From the NCBI GenBank assembly GCA_902463235.1, contig CABQER010000063.1:1-5408 (forward strand): DNA of 5,408 bases, written 5' to 3'. A program made the translations under genes and the position numbers. How positions within the stretch are numbered: the first letter of the stretch is position 1; the number at the start of each line of letters is the position of its first letter. Shown here one piece after another: positions 1 to 5,042 of this stretch. The stretch is from an uncultured Faecalibacterium sp. Its GTDB lineage: Bacteria; Bacillota; Clostridia; Oscillospirales; Ruminococcaceae. A model generated the notes under the pieces. It was not told where the DNA came from and made no database searches. It worked only from the letters and a program-made list of their open reading frames with translations.

Positions 1-66
1 AGCGACTTGGATTTTTTGTATGGAGCCCAACAGCTTTGGGGTCTGAAAGGGGCGAGCAGCCCCTTT
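1..66 (+). other. Left edge: possible 3' end of an upstream gene followed by two hairpins
   Basis: All three plus-strand frames are open at the edge, so no coding assignment can be made. One frame stops at 44-46 after 14 codons, one at 160-162 after 53 codons, and one at 228-230. The first is attractive because its stop is followed at once by an 8-bp perfect hairpin (46-53 AAAGGGGC pairs with 59-66 GCCCCTTT, loop GAGCA), as expected for a gene end with a weak intrinsic terminator. An imperfect hairpin also spans 21-45 (CCCAA 26-30 with TTGGG 36-40, extended past a G-G mismatch). None of the three terminal peptides is a family I recognise. Confidence 0.3.
46..66 (+). terminator. Short GC-rich hairpin, possible intrinsic terminator
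   Basis: AAAGGGGC at 46-53 pairs perfectly with GCCCCTTT at 59-66 around a 5-base loop. The T-tract is only the TTT that belongs to the stem, followed by CTCG, so termination on the plus strand would be weak. It may instead be one arm of a larger structured element running to about 134. Confidence 0.35.
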
Positions 67-88
67 CTCGTTGCGGGGTGGGTGGAGT

Positions 89-134
89 CCAGAGGCAGGG
101 AGGGGGGACTCGAAACACCCCTCCCTGCCTCTGG
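89..134. repeat. Perfect 17-bp inverted repeat with 12-base loop
   Basis: CCAGAGGCAGGGAGGGG at 89-105 is the exact reverse complement of CCCCTCCCTGCCTCTGG at 118-134. The spacer 106-117 reads GGACTCGAAACA. There is no T-tract on either side, so it is not a standard terminator. Its length and perfection are far beyond chance in this window. It could be a hairpin in a transcript from the left, a remnant of a palindromic intergenic repeat, or a small mobile-element end. The sequence alone does not decide. Confidence 0.75.
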
Positions 135-234
135 CCCAGCGGAGCGTCCCCGGCGGCGATGATTTTTATAAAAGCTATGAAGCCTGTCCCACGCGACCGC
201 TCTCTGCACAAGAAGCAACTTTTTCTGTGAAAAA

Positions 235-270
235 GCAAACAAGCCAGCTCCGCAGGGCTGGCTTATTTGC
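235..270. terminator. Terminator-like hairpin, possibly bidirectional
   Basis: AAGCCAGC at 241-248 pairs with GCTGGCTT at 257-264 around an 8-base loop. The helix continues past one C-A mismatch with GCAAA 235-239 against TTTGC 266-270. On the plus strand the stem is followed by ATTTGC and then an A-rich run, giving a weak T-tract. On the minus strand the stem is followed by TGTTTGCTTTTTC, which is more terminator-like. A 7-bp hairpin CTTTTTC/GAAAAAG (219-225 with 229-235) abuts and slightly overlaps it. Confidence 0.5.
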
Positions 271-293
271 AATAAAAAATAATTTTCCGCTAA

Positions 294-322
294 AAATGCC
301 CAGAGTGAAACGGAGGGCATTT
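294..322. repeat. 8-bp inverted repeat AAATGCCC / GGGCATTT
   Basis: AAATGCCC at 294-301 is matched by GGGCATTT at 315-322 across a 13-base loop. There is no adjacent T-tract, and no promoter or gene start is linked to it. It lies between the two terminator-like hairpins at 235-270 and 357-397, so it may be an internal helix of a short transcript. Confidence 0.4.
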
Positions 323-356
323 AAATGGTTAGGCCTGCGATAGCACAGACAAAAAG

Positions 357-397
357 AAAAAGCGGTGACTCGTGCAGGTTGAGTCATCGCTTTTCTT
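357..397 (+). terminator. Strong rho-independent terminator, potentially bidirectional
   Basis: An A-rich flank (357-360) precedes the stem AGCGGTGACTC 361-371, which pairs with GAGTCATCGCT 381-391 with one G-T wobble. The loop is 9 bases, and the plus strand then reads TTTTCTT. The flanking A and T runs extend the helix by pairing. Read on the minus strand, the same stem is followed by a run of T broken by single C (complement of 345-360), so it should work in both directions. No recognisable gene ends here, which makes its client unclear. Confidence 0.7.
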
Positions 398-414
398 GCC
401 CCTTGCGGGGCAGG
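395..414. repeat. GC-rich hairpin directly after the terminator
   Basis: CTTGCCCC at 395-402 pairs with GGGGCAGG at 407-414 (one wobble) around a TTGC loop. It shares its first bases with the T-tract of the preceding terminator, so the two stems are stacked almost end to end. It has no T-tract of its own on the plus strand. Confidence 0.45.
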
Positions 415-504
415 CAGGGTAAATGATAAGAAGGTAAATGAAGAAAATAGCAATTTTAAGAACAAAGGTTTTGTGCTGAGCGAAGAACCGCTCGTAGAAG
501 TTCA

Positions 505-535
505 TGTATCCAACGTAATGCCTTTGTTGGATACA
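505..535. repeat. 10-bp perfect inverted repeat TGTATCCAAC / GTTGGATACA
   Basis: TGTATCCAAC at 505-514 is the exact reverse complement of GTTGGATACA at 526-535, with an 11-base spacer. The right arm also forms a small competing hairpin with the bases after it (TGTTG 525-529 with CAACA 534-538). A T run at 545-550 follows about ten bases later, too far for an ordinary terminator. It could be a protein-binding operator, a recombination core, or an RNA hairpin. Confidence 0.55.
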
Positions 536-573
536 ACATACCACTTTTTTGGAAGAATTACAAGCCCTTTTTT

Positions 574-624
574 CGATTTTTCACCAATAAACGTGCGAAA
601 AATCGCATTTTTGGAGAAACGCAC
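574..624. repeat. Overlapping, mutually exclusive inverted repeats
   Basis: CGATTTTTC 574-582 matches GAAAAATCG 597-605. The same right arm can instead fold with what follows: AAAAAT 598-603 with ATTTTT 607-612 over a 3-base loop, closed outside by GTGCG 593-597 with CGCAC 620-624. The two folds cannot coexist, as in switch-like RNA leaders. The region is A/T-rich, so part of this could be chance. Confidence 0.4.
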
Positions 625-723
625 AAATTCAACGAGAAGTTCCCGGCAAACTGACGAACAAGCATAAAAATGAGCAGGTGCGGCCCGGAACGGCGGCAAA
701 AAAGACGCAGAATGCGACAGTTC

Positions 724-752
724 TTTACAAGAACCGGTCCGTGTGCTAAGAT
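724..752 (+). promoter_or_regulatory. Sigma-A promoter with extended -10, driving the MATE gene
   Basis: A -35 box TTTACA (724-729, 5 of 6 to consensus) is separated by 17 bases from TAAGAT (747-752, 5 of 6). A TG dinucleotide at 744-745 makes an extended -10 (TGCTAAGAT). Transcription would start near 759, giving a leader of roughly 80 bases before the start codon at 840. The spacer holds the palindrome ACCGGT (733-738), but no convincing operator is seen. Confidence 0.75.
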
Positions 753-770
753 GAATACATTCAATGGAGA

Positions 771-817
771 GTCTGCCCTGCGAAGGGTGGGCGTATGTGT
801 CCGAGCGGGATGGCCCG
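771..817 (+). promoter_or_regulatory. Structured 5' leader of the MATE transcript
   Basis: Two hairpins lie between the inferred start of transcription and the ribosome binding site. The first pairs 771-779 with 784-792 (nine pairs, three of them wobbles) and is capped by GCGA, a GNRA-type tetraloop. The second pairs CGGG 806-809 with CCCG 814-817 over ATGG. I could not match them to a known riboswitch: the loops are not the ACGR loops of guanidine-II RNAs. They may only keep the leader compact or tune translation. Confidence 0.4.
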
Positions 818-839
818 GCACGGGGAAAGGAGCATATCA

Positions 840-2216
840 ATGGAAAATCAGGCGGTGAGCGGAACAAAAAAGCCGCTCTTCGGAGGGCGGAAGCCGCTGT
901 TCACACAAAAGGAACTGCTGCTGCTGACCGGCCCGCTGCTGGTGGAGCAGCTGCTGGAAGTGACCGTGGGTATGGCCGATACCATGATGGTGTCCCGCTG
1001 CGGCGAAGCGGCCATTTCCGGTGTCAGCCTTGTGGACATGATCAACAACCTCATCATCGTGCTGTTTGCGGCGCTGGCCACTGGCGGCGCAGTGGTGGTA
1101 AGCCAGTTTTTGGGTGCGCGGGAGCAGAAGGAGGCCGATGCAAGCTCTGGCCAGCTGCTTTTGCTCAGCGGCGTATTCGGTTTGCTGGTGGGGGCATTCT
1201 GCTTTGTTTTTGCAAGGCCGATGATCCGGCTGTTCTACGGCGCCATCGATGCCGATGTGCTGGATGCCAGCGTGCTGTACCTGCGCATCATCGCCATCAG
1301 TTATCCGTTTCTGGCACTGTATAACGGCGGTGCGGCACTGTTCCGCAGCATGGGCAACTCCAAGATCTCCATGCAGATCAGCTTTTTGATGAACGTGATC
1401 AACATTGTGGGCAACGCAGTGTGCATCTTCGGATTTAAAATGGGCGTAGACGGTGTTGCATGGCCCAGCGTGCTGTCTCGTGTGGTGGCAGCGGCCCTTA
1501 TCCTGCGCAAGTGCTACCAGAAGGGCAATGCCATCACGGTGCCCAAGACCACCCGGCTGGATACAAAGATGACAAAGCGCATTCTGGGCATCGGCATCCC
1601 GTCCGCCTTTGAGAACAGCCTGTTCGAGGCCGGACGCATTCTGGTGGTGAGCATGATCTCCACCTTCGGCACAGTGCAGATCGCAGCAAACGCCGTGGCA
1701 AACAATCTGGACGGCATGGGTGTGATCCCCGGCAAGGCCCTCAGCCTTGCCATGATCACGGTGGTGGGCCGCTGCATCGGTGCGCGGGACGACGAGCAGG
1801 CTGTTTATTATACCCGCAAGCTGACGGTGTGGTCTTACATCGCAATGGGGCTTTCCAACGGTGCCATCCTGCTGTTTTTGCACAAGCTCATCGGCATCTA
1901 CGCGCTGTCCGGTGAGACGATGGTGCTTTCTGAGCTGCTGGTACGTATCCATGCAGGCTTTGCCATCCTGCTGTGGACCCTGTCCTTCGTGCTGCCCAAC
2001 GCCCTGCGTGCAGCCAACGATGTGAAGTTCACCATGATCGTGTCCATCCTGAGCATGGCGGTGTGGCGGCTGGGCTTCAGCTACCTGCTGTGCGTGCGCA
2101 TGGGCTGGGGCGCTGTGGGCGTGTGGATCGCAATGATCATTGACTGGGTTTGCCGCGTGACATGCTTTGTGCTCCGCTTCCGCAGCGGTGTATGGAAAAC
2201 CAAATATCAGGCATAA
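840..2216 (+). CDS. MATE family efflux transporter
   Basis: The 458-residue product is a multidrug and toxic compound extrusion antiporter of the inner membrane, a family that exports cationic drugs, dyes or metabolites in exchange for Na+ or H+. The N-terminal lobe has the typical TM1 region GPLLVEQLLEVTVGMADTMM (31-50), with the family Pro at 32 and Asp at 47, then a GEAAISGVSL-like segment. About twelve hydrophobic helices follow in two halves; the second half starts near 247 (RILGIGIPSAFEN). The halves show the internal repeat: FLGAR at 90-94 and CIGAR at 312-316. Length is normal for the family (about 450). The start at 840 is chosen because AAAGGAG lies 7 bases upstream. An in-frame ATG at 795 has no ribosome site and would add 15 unlikely residues. 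Substrate cannot be inferred. It is the first gene of a probable three-gene transcript. Confidence 0.93.
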   Translation: MENQAVSGTKKPLFGGRKPLFTQKELLLLTGPLLVEQLLEVTVGMADTMMVSRCGEAAISGVSLVDMINNLIIVLFAALATGGAVVVSQFLGAREQKEADASSGQLLLLSGVFGLLVGAFCFVFARPMIRLFYGAIDADVLDASVLYLRIIAISYPFLALYNGGAALFRSMGNSKISMQISFLMNVINIVGNAVCIFGFKMGVDGVAWPSVLSRVVAAALILRKCYQKGNAITVPKTTRLDTKMTKRILGIGIPSAFENSLFEAGRILVVSMISTFGTVQIAANAVANNLDGMGVIPGKALSLAMITVVGRCIGARDDEQAVYYTRKLTVWSYIAMGLSNGAILLFLHKLIGIYALSGETMVLSELLVRIHAGFAILLWTLSFVLPNALRAANDVKFTMIVSILSMAVWRLGFSYLLCVRMGWGAVGVWIAMIIDWVCRVTCFVLRFRSGVWKTKYQA

Positions 2217-2235
2217 CATAAAGAGGAGTATACTT

Positions 2236-2988
2236 ATGAAACTGATCAGCTGGAACGTCAACGGCCTGCGCGCCTGCCTGACCCATGGCTTTGCCGAGAG
2301 CTTTGCGGCTCTGGATGCCGATATCTTTTCGGTGCAGGAGACCAAGATGCAGCCCGGTCAGGCGGATTTTGCGCCGGATGGCTACACCGAGTATACCTAT
2401 TCTGCCGAGAAGAAGGGCTACTCCGGCACGGCCTGCTGGTGCCGTGAGCAGCCGCTGTCCGTGACCACCGGCATCGGCATTGAGCAGCACGACCACGAGG
2501 GCCGTGTGCTCACGCTGGAATACCCGGGGTTCTGGCTGGTGAACTGCTATACCCCCAACAGTCAGGACGGGCTGAAGCGTCTGGACTACCGCATGGAGTG
2601 GGAGGATGCCTTCCGTGCCTACCTGCTGGCACTGGACGCAAAAAAGCCGGTGATCCTGTGCGGCGATCTGAATGTTGCCCATAGGGAGATCGACATCAAG
2701 AACGACAAGACCAACCACATGAGCGCAGGCTTTACCGATCAGGAGCGCGGCAAAATGACCGAACTGCTGGACGCAGGCTTTGCCGACAGCTTCCGCGTGC
2801 TGCACCCGGATGAGGTGAAGTACAGCTGGTGGAGCTACCGCTTCCACGCCCGCGAGAAGAATGCGGGCTGGCGCATCGATTACTTCATCGTGTCCCGCCG
2901 CATTGCCGATAAGATCCGCGCGGCGGAGATCCACAACGAGATCTTCGGCTCAGACCACTGCCCGGTGGAGCTGGACATTGACCTGTAA
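2236..2988 (+). CDS. xth: Exodeoxyribonuclease III / AP endonuclease (ExoA type)
   Basis: The 250-residue cytoplasmic DNA repair enzyme cuts DNA 5' to abasic sites and removes blocked 3' ends in base excision repair; family members also have 3'-5' exonuclease activity. All signatures of the Mg-dependent exonuclease/endonuclease/phosphatase fold are present: WNVNG (6-10) with the active-site Asn, QETK (34-37) with metal-binding Glu35, NCYTPN (103-108) with catalytic Tyr105, GDLNVAH (143-149) with Asp144 and Asn146, the DNA-contacting KYSWWSYR (195-202), WRIDYF (212-217) and the terminal GSDHCPV (238-244) with the Asp240-His241 pair. Length matches Gram-positive ExoA proteins (about 250). The start follows AAGAGGAG with a 7-base gap. 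Only 19 bases separate it from the MATE stop, so co-transcription is likely. It looks intact and active. Confidence 0.96.
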   Translation: MKLISWNVNGLRACLTHGFAESFAALDADIFSVQETKMQPGQADFAPDGYTEYTYSAEKKGYSGTACWCREQPLSVTTGIGIEQHDHEGRVLTLEYPGFWLVNCYTPNSQDGLKRLDYRMEWEDAFRAYLLALDAKKPVILCGDLNVAHREIDIKNDKTNHMSAGFTDQERGKMTELLDAGFADSFRVLHPDEVKYSWWSYRFHAREKNAGWRIDYFIVSRRIADKIRAAEIHNEIFGSDHCPVELDIDL

Positions 2989-3001
2989 CCTGTAAAAAAT
3001 G

Positions 3002-3024
3002 CCTGCTCTCCCGGAAAGAGCAGG
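3002..3024. repeat. Intercistronic hairpin between xth and the small membrane protein gene
   Basis: CCTGCTCT 3002-3009 pairs perfectly with AGAGCAGG 3017-3024 around CCCGGAA. On the plus strand it is followed by AAAAAGGAG, the next gene's ribosome site, so it is not a plus-strand terminator. On the minus strand it is followed by CATTTTTTAC, which looks like a terminator for antisense transcription. On the mRNA it could protect the upstream message or influence initiation next to it. Confidence 0.55.
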
Positions 3025-3038
3025 AAAAAGGAGACTCT

Positions 3039-3524
3039 ATGCTCAAAAGCTATCTGCTGGTATTTTTTGTTTCCATGGTGCCGCTCATTGAACTGCGCGG
3101 AGCCATCCCCATCGGGCTTGGCATGGGCCTGCCCATCCTGCCCACCTATCTGGTGTGCGTGGTGGGCAACATGATCCCGGTGCCGTTCATCTATCTGTTT
3201 GCACGCAAATTCCTGATCTGGGGCTACCACAAGCCCCTTATCGGGCCAATCTGCAAGTTCTGCATCGTCAAGGGCGAAAAAGGCGGACGCGCACTGGAAG
3301 CCAAGGCGGGCCGCGGCCTTGTGGTTGCGCTGCTGCTGTTCGTGGGTATCCCGCTGCCGGGCACCGGCGCGTGGACCGGGACGCTGGCGGGCTCGATCCT
3401 GGATATGAAGTTCAAGGACGTGGTCAAGGCCTGCATGGGCGGCGTGCTGCTGGCGGGCATCATCATGGGTCTGGCCAGCGCGGGCCTGCTGGGTGCGCTG
3501 AGCACCCTGTTCTCGGTGGGCTGA
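3039..3524 (+). CDS. Small integral membrane protein, PF06695 (COG2426, 'small multidrug export' family)
   Basis: This 161-residue, strongly hydrophobic protein carries the two conserved elements of its family: PLIELRGAIP (15-24) near the N-terminus and GIPLPGTGAWTG (103-114) in the second half. Each lies inside or next to a hydrophobic segment, suggesting two re-entrant loops in a duplicated fold. Other hydrophobic spans lie around 31-53, 90-106 and 131-157. The export label is historical and weakly supported. From general knowledge the family is thought to be distantly related to DedA/VTT proteins, which include lipid-handling membrane proteins, so transport of a lipid or small solute is as plausible as drug export. 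Start: AAAGGAG lies 5 bases before the ATG. It follows xth by 50 bases and is probably the last gene of the MATE transcript. Confidence 0.85.
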   Translation: MLKSYLLVFFVSMVPLIELRGAIPIGLGMGLPILPTYLVCVVGNMIPVPFIYLFARKFLIWGYHKPLIGPICKFCIVKGEKGGRALEAKAGRGLVVALLLFVGIPLPGTGAWTGTLAGSILDMKFKDVVKACMGGVLLAGIIMGLASAGLLGALSTLFSVG

Positions 3525-3558
3525 GAAAAAAAGACTGTGTTCTGGCAAAGAACAACAA

Positions 3559-3594
3559 TTGACAATGGCATTTTGCCGCTGAGTATGCTAAAAT
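3559..3594 (+). promoter_or_regulatory. Promoter for the dipeptidase gene
   Basis: A perfect -35-like TTGACA is at 3559-3564 and an extended -10 TGCTAAAAT at 3586-3594. The spacing of 24 bases between TTGACA and TAAAAT is too long for a standard pair. Either the extended -10 acts largely alone, or TATGCT (3584-3589, spacing 19) is used. The -35 sits in the small palindrome ATTGACAAT (3558-3566). The lack of a convincing terminator after 3524 means read-through from the upstream genes is also possible. Confidence 0.6.
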
Positions 3595-3611
3595 AAAAAG
3601 GTGTTTTGAAA

Positions 3612-3632
3612 CCGGCGGCGCAAAGCTGCCGG
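3612..3632 (+). promoter_or_regulatory. Leader hairpin before the dipeptidase ribosome site
   Basis: CCGGCGGC 3612-3619 pairs with GCTGCCGG 3625-3632 (one G-T wobble) around GCAAA. It ends just before the AGAAAGGA ribosome site (3635-3642) and has no T-tract. It probably stabilises the 5' end of the message or modulates ribosome access. No known riboswitch is recognised. Confidence 0.45.
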
Positions 3633-3653
3633 ACAGAAAGGAACGATAAGATC

Positions 3654-5042
3654 ATGGATCAGGCACTGAATCAGAAAATCGACGCATATATTGCGCAAAA
3701 CAAGGAACAGCTGCTGAAGGATATTGCCGCTCTGGTGGCAGTCAACAGCGTAGAGGGCACCCCGGAAGAGGGCGCACCCTATGGCGCAGGCCCCCGCGCC
3801 GCACTGGACAAGACGCTGGAGCTGGCTGCAGGCATGGGCCTTGCCACCCGCAACTGTGAAAACTACATCGGCTATGCAGAGCTGGCCGGCAAGGACCCTG
3901 AAAAGTATCTGGCGACCATCTGCCATGTGGACGTGGTGCCCGTGGGCAACGGCTGGACGGCCGACCCCTTCACCATGCGCATTCAGGACGGCTGGCTGCT
4001 GGGCCGCGGCGTTGCCGACGACAAAGGCCCCATGGTGGCTACCCTGTATGCCCTGAAGTTCCTCAAGGAGCAGGGCTATGAGCTGCGCTACCCCATCCGC
4101 GCACTGGCAGGCACCAACGAGGAGACCCACATGCAGGATGTGGACTACTACCTCAAGAACTACCCGGCTCCCGCTTTCTGCTTTACCCCGGATGCCGAGT
4201 TCCCGGTGTGCAACGGCGAGAAGGGCCTGTTCGGTGCCAAGATCGTCAGCCCGGTGTGCAACGGCGTCATCGTGGAGATCGAGGGCGGCGTGGCAAACAA
4301 CGCCGTGCCCGACCGTGCAAGCGCGCTGGTCAGGACTGACATCTCCAAGCTGAAGAATGCCCCCAACATCACGCTGGAGCCGGAAGGCGACGGCGTGCGC
4401 ATCCGCGGCTGGGGCAAGTCCGGCCACGCAGCCATGCCGCAGGGCACCGTGAACGCCATTGGTCTGGTGGTGAACTACCTGCTGGACAACGGCCTGTGCA
4501 ATGAGACCGAGCGCACCTATCTGGAGGCCGTGCGCAAGCTGCACGCTTCCACCGCCGGTGAGGGTCTGGGCATCAACTGCGCCGACGGCCCCTTTGGCCC
4601 GCTGACCGTGATCGGCGGCCGCATCTACATGGAAGATGGCCGCATTTTCCAGACCATGGACAGCCGCTTCCCCACCTGCACCAACGGCAAAAAGATGACC
4701 GAGCAGATCCGTGCCGCACTGGGCGATGGCGCTGAGCTGCGCGATGTGACCGCTGCCGAGCCCTTCTATATTGAAGCCGACAGCCCCGCCATTCTGGCCT
4801 GCATCAACACTTACAACGAAGTGACCGGCGAGAACGCCAAGCCCTTCACCATGGGCGGCGGCACCTATGCCCGCCACTTCCCCTATGCTGTCAGCTTCGG
4901 CCCCGAGCATGTGGACCTGCCGCTGCCGGAGTTCGGAGGCCCGATGCACGGTGCAAACGAAGCTGCACCCATTGACAAGCTGCTGGAAGCCGTAAAGATC
5001 TATATCATTGCGCTGCTGCGCCTTGAGGAGATCGACTTCTGA
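3654..5042 (+). CDS. pepV: Sapep / PepV-type Mn2+ or Zn2+-dependent dipeptidase (M20 family)
   Basis: The 462-residue cytoplasmic metallopeptidase of the M20 family would hydrolyse dipeptides with a free N-terminus, the last step of using imported peptides. The di-metal site is complete by comparison with PepV: HVDVVPVG (91-98) with His91 and Asp93, GRGVADDKGP (117-126) with bridging Asp122, GTNEET (153-158) with general base Glu156 and ligand Glu157, TPDAEFP (178-184) with Asp180, and GGPMHGANE with His432. The inserted lid domain carries GKSGHAAMPQGT with His258, the likely transition-state His, and DSRFP with Arg338. Length is typical (about 460-470). The start at 3654 follows AGAAAGGA by 11 bases; an ATG at 3606 lies before this site and inside the leader. 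Its stop overlaps the next start. The enzyme appears intact; true substrate range is not visible. Confidence 0.94.
   Translation: MDQALNQKIDAYIAQNKEQLLKDIAALVAVNSVEGTPEEGAPYGAGPRAALDKTLELAAGMGLATRNCENYIGYAELAGKDPEKYLATICHVDVVPVGNGWTADPFTMRIQDGWLLGRGVADDKGPMVATLYALKFLKEQGYELRYPIRALAGTNEETHMQDVDYYLKNYPAPAFCFTPDAEFPVCNGEKGLFGAKIVSPVCNGVIVEIEGGVANNAVPDRASALVRTDISKLKNAPNITLEPEGDGVRIRGWGKSGHAAMPQGTVNAIGLVVNYLLDNGLCNETERTYLEAVRKLHASTAGEGLGINCADGPFGPLTVIGGRIYMEDGRIFQTMDSRFPTCTNGKKMTEQIRAALGDGAELRDVTAAEPFYIEADSPAILACINTYNEVTGENAKPFTMGGGTYARHFPYAVSFGPEHVDLPLPEFGGPMHGANEAAPIDKLLEAVKIYIIALLRLEEIDF

Larger units (their letters stand above)
163..723. other. Long region without a supportable gene
   Basis: No reading frame here on either strand combines a ribosome binding site, plausible codon use and a recognisable family. 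Base composition falls from GC-rich (before about 160) to AT-rich (about 270-660), unlike the genes downstream. The content is a series of hairpins: 219-235, 235-270, 294-322, 357-394, 395-414, 478-493, 505-535, and alternatives in 574-624, each described here or under the findings. It could hold an untranslated RNA, a decayed gene, or stacked terminators. Confidence 0.6.

Noticed and set aside
103..121. GGACTCGAAACACCCC resembling the reverse complement of a tRNA T-arm
   Set aside because: No acceptor, anticodon or D-arm can be built around it on the minus strand; it is the loop of the 17-bp palindrome.
71..343. Plus-strand open frame of 90 codons covering the palindrome and terminator-like hairpins
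   Set aside because: Its start lacks a ribosome site, the peptide is not recognised, and it translates through hairpins. A genuine gene entering from the left in this frame cannot be excluded.
329..505. Minus-strand small peptide with a hydrophobic stretch (FVLKIAIFFIYLLII), reminiscent of type I toxins
   Set aside because: There is no good ribosome site before its ATG at 505-503, and the frame runs through the strong hairpin at 357-394, which would terminate the transcript. The hydrophobicity is expected from AT-rich sequence.
473..667. Plus-strand open frame of 64 codons
   Set aside because: No ribosome site, no recognised family, and it spans several inverted repeats, which favours non-coding sequence.
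764..830. tRNA-like fragments (GGAGAG, GTGTCCGAGCGG) in the MATE leader
   Set aside because: They resemble the 5' part of a tRNA-Ser/Leu, but there is no anticodon arm, T-arm or acceptor stem in register. Coincidence is most likely.
755..839. Riboswitch upstream of the MATE gene (guanidine-type or other)
   Set aside because: The two hairpin loops are GCGA and ATGG, not the ACGR loops of guanidine-II RNAs, and no other class consensus was recognised by eye.
837..2345. A 502-codon open frame on the minus strand opposite the MATE gene
   Set aside because: It is a mirror of the GC-rich third positions of the real gene: rich in His, Gln, Ala and Gly, with no family signature, while the plus strand has clear MATE motifs and a proper ribosome site.
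2137..3548. Two minus-strand open frames of 265 and 222 codons opposite xth and the small membrane protein
   Set aside because: They overlap each other and lie antisense to well-supported genes; no motif or ribosome site was seen.
3538..3554. Hairpin TGTTCT/AGAACA after the small membrane protein gene as its terminator
   Set aside because: Only 6 bp, AT-rich, and followed by ACAATTG rather than a T-tract, so it is unlikely to terminate transcription.
3588..4949. A 453-codon open frame on the minus strand opposite pepV
   Set aside because: Same cause. Composition is biased to Gly, Ala, His, Gln and Val without any recognisable domain, and the plus-strand frame has a complete peptidase active site.
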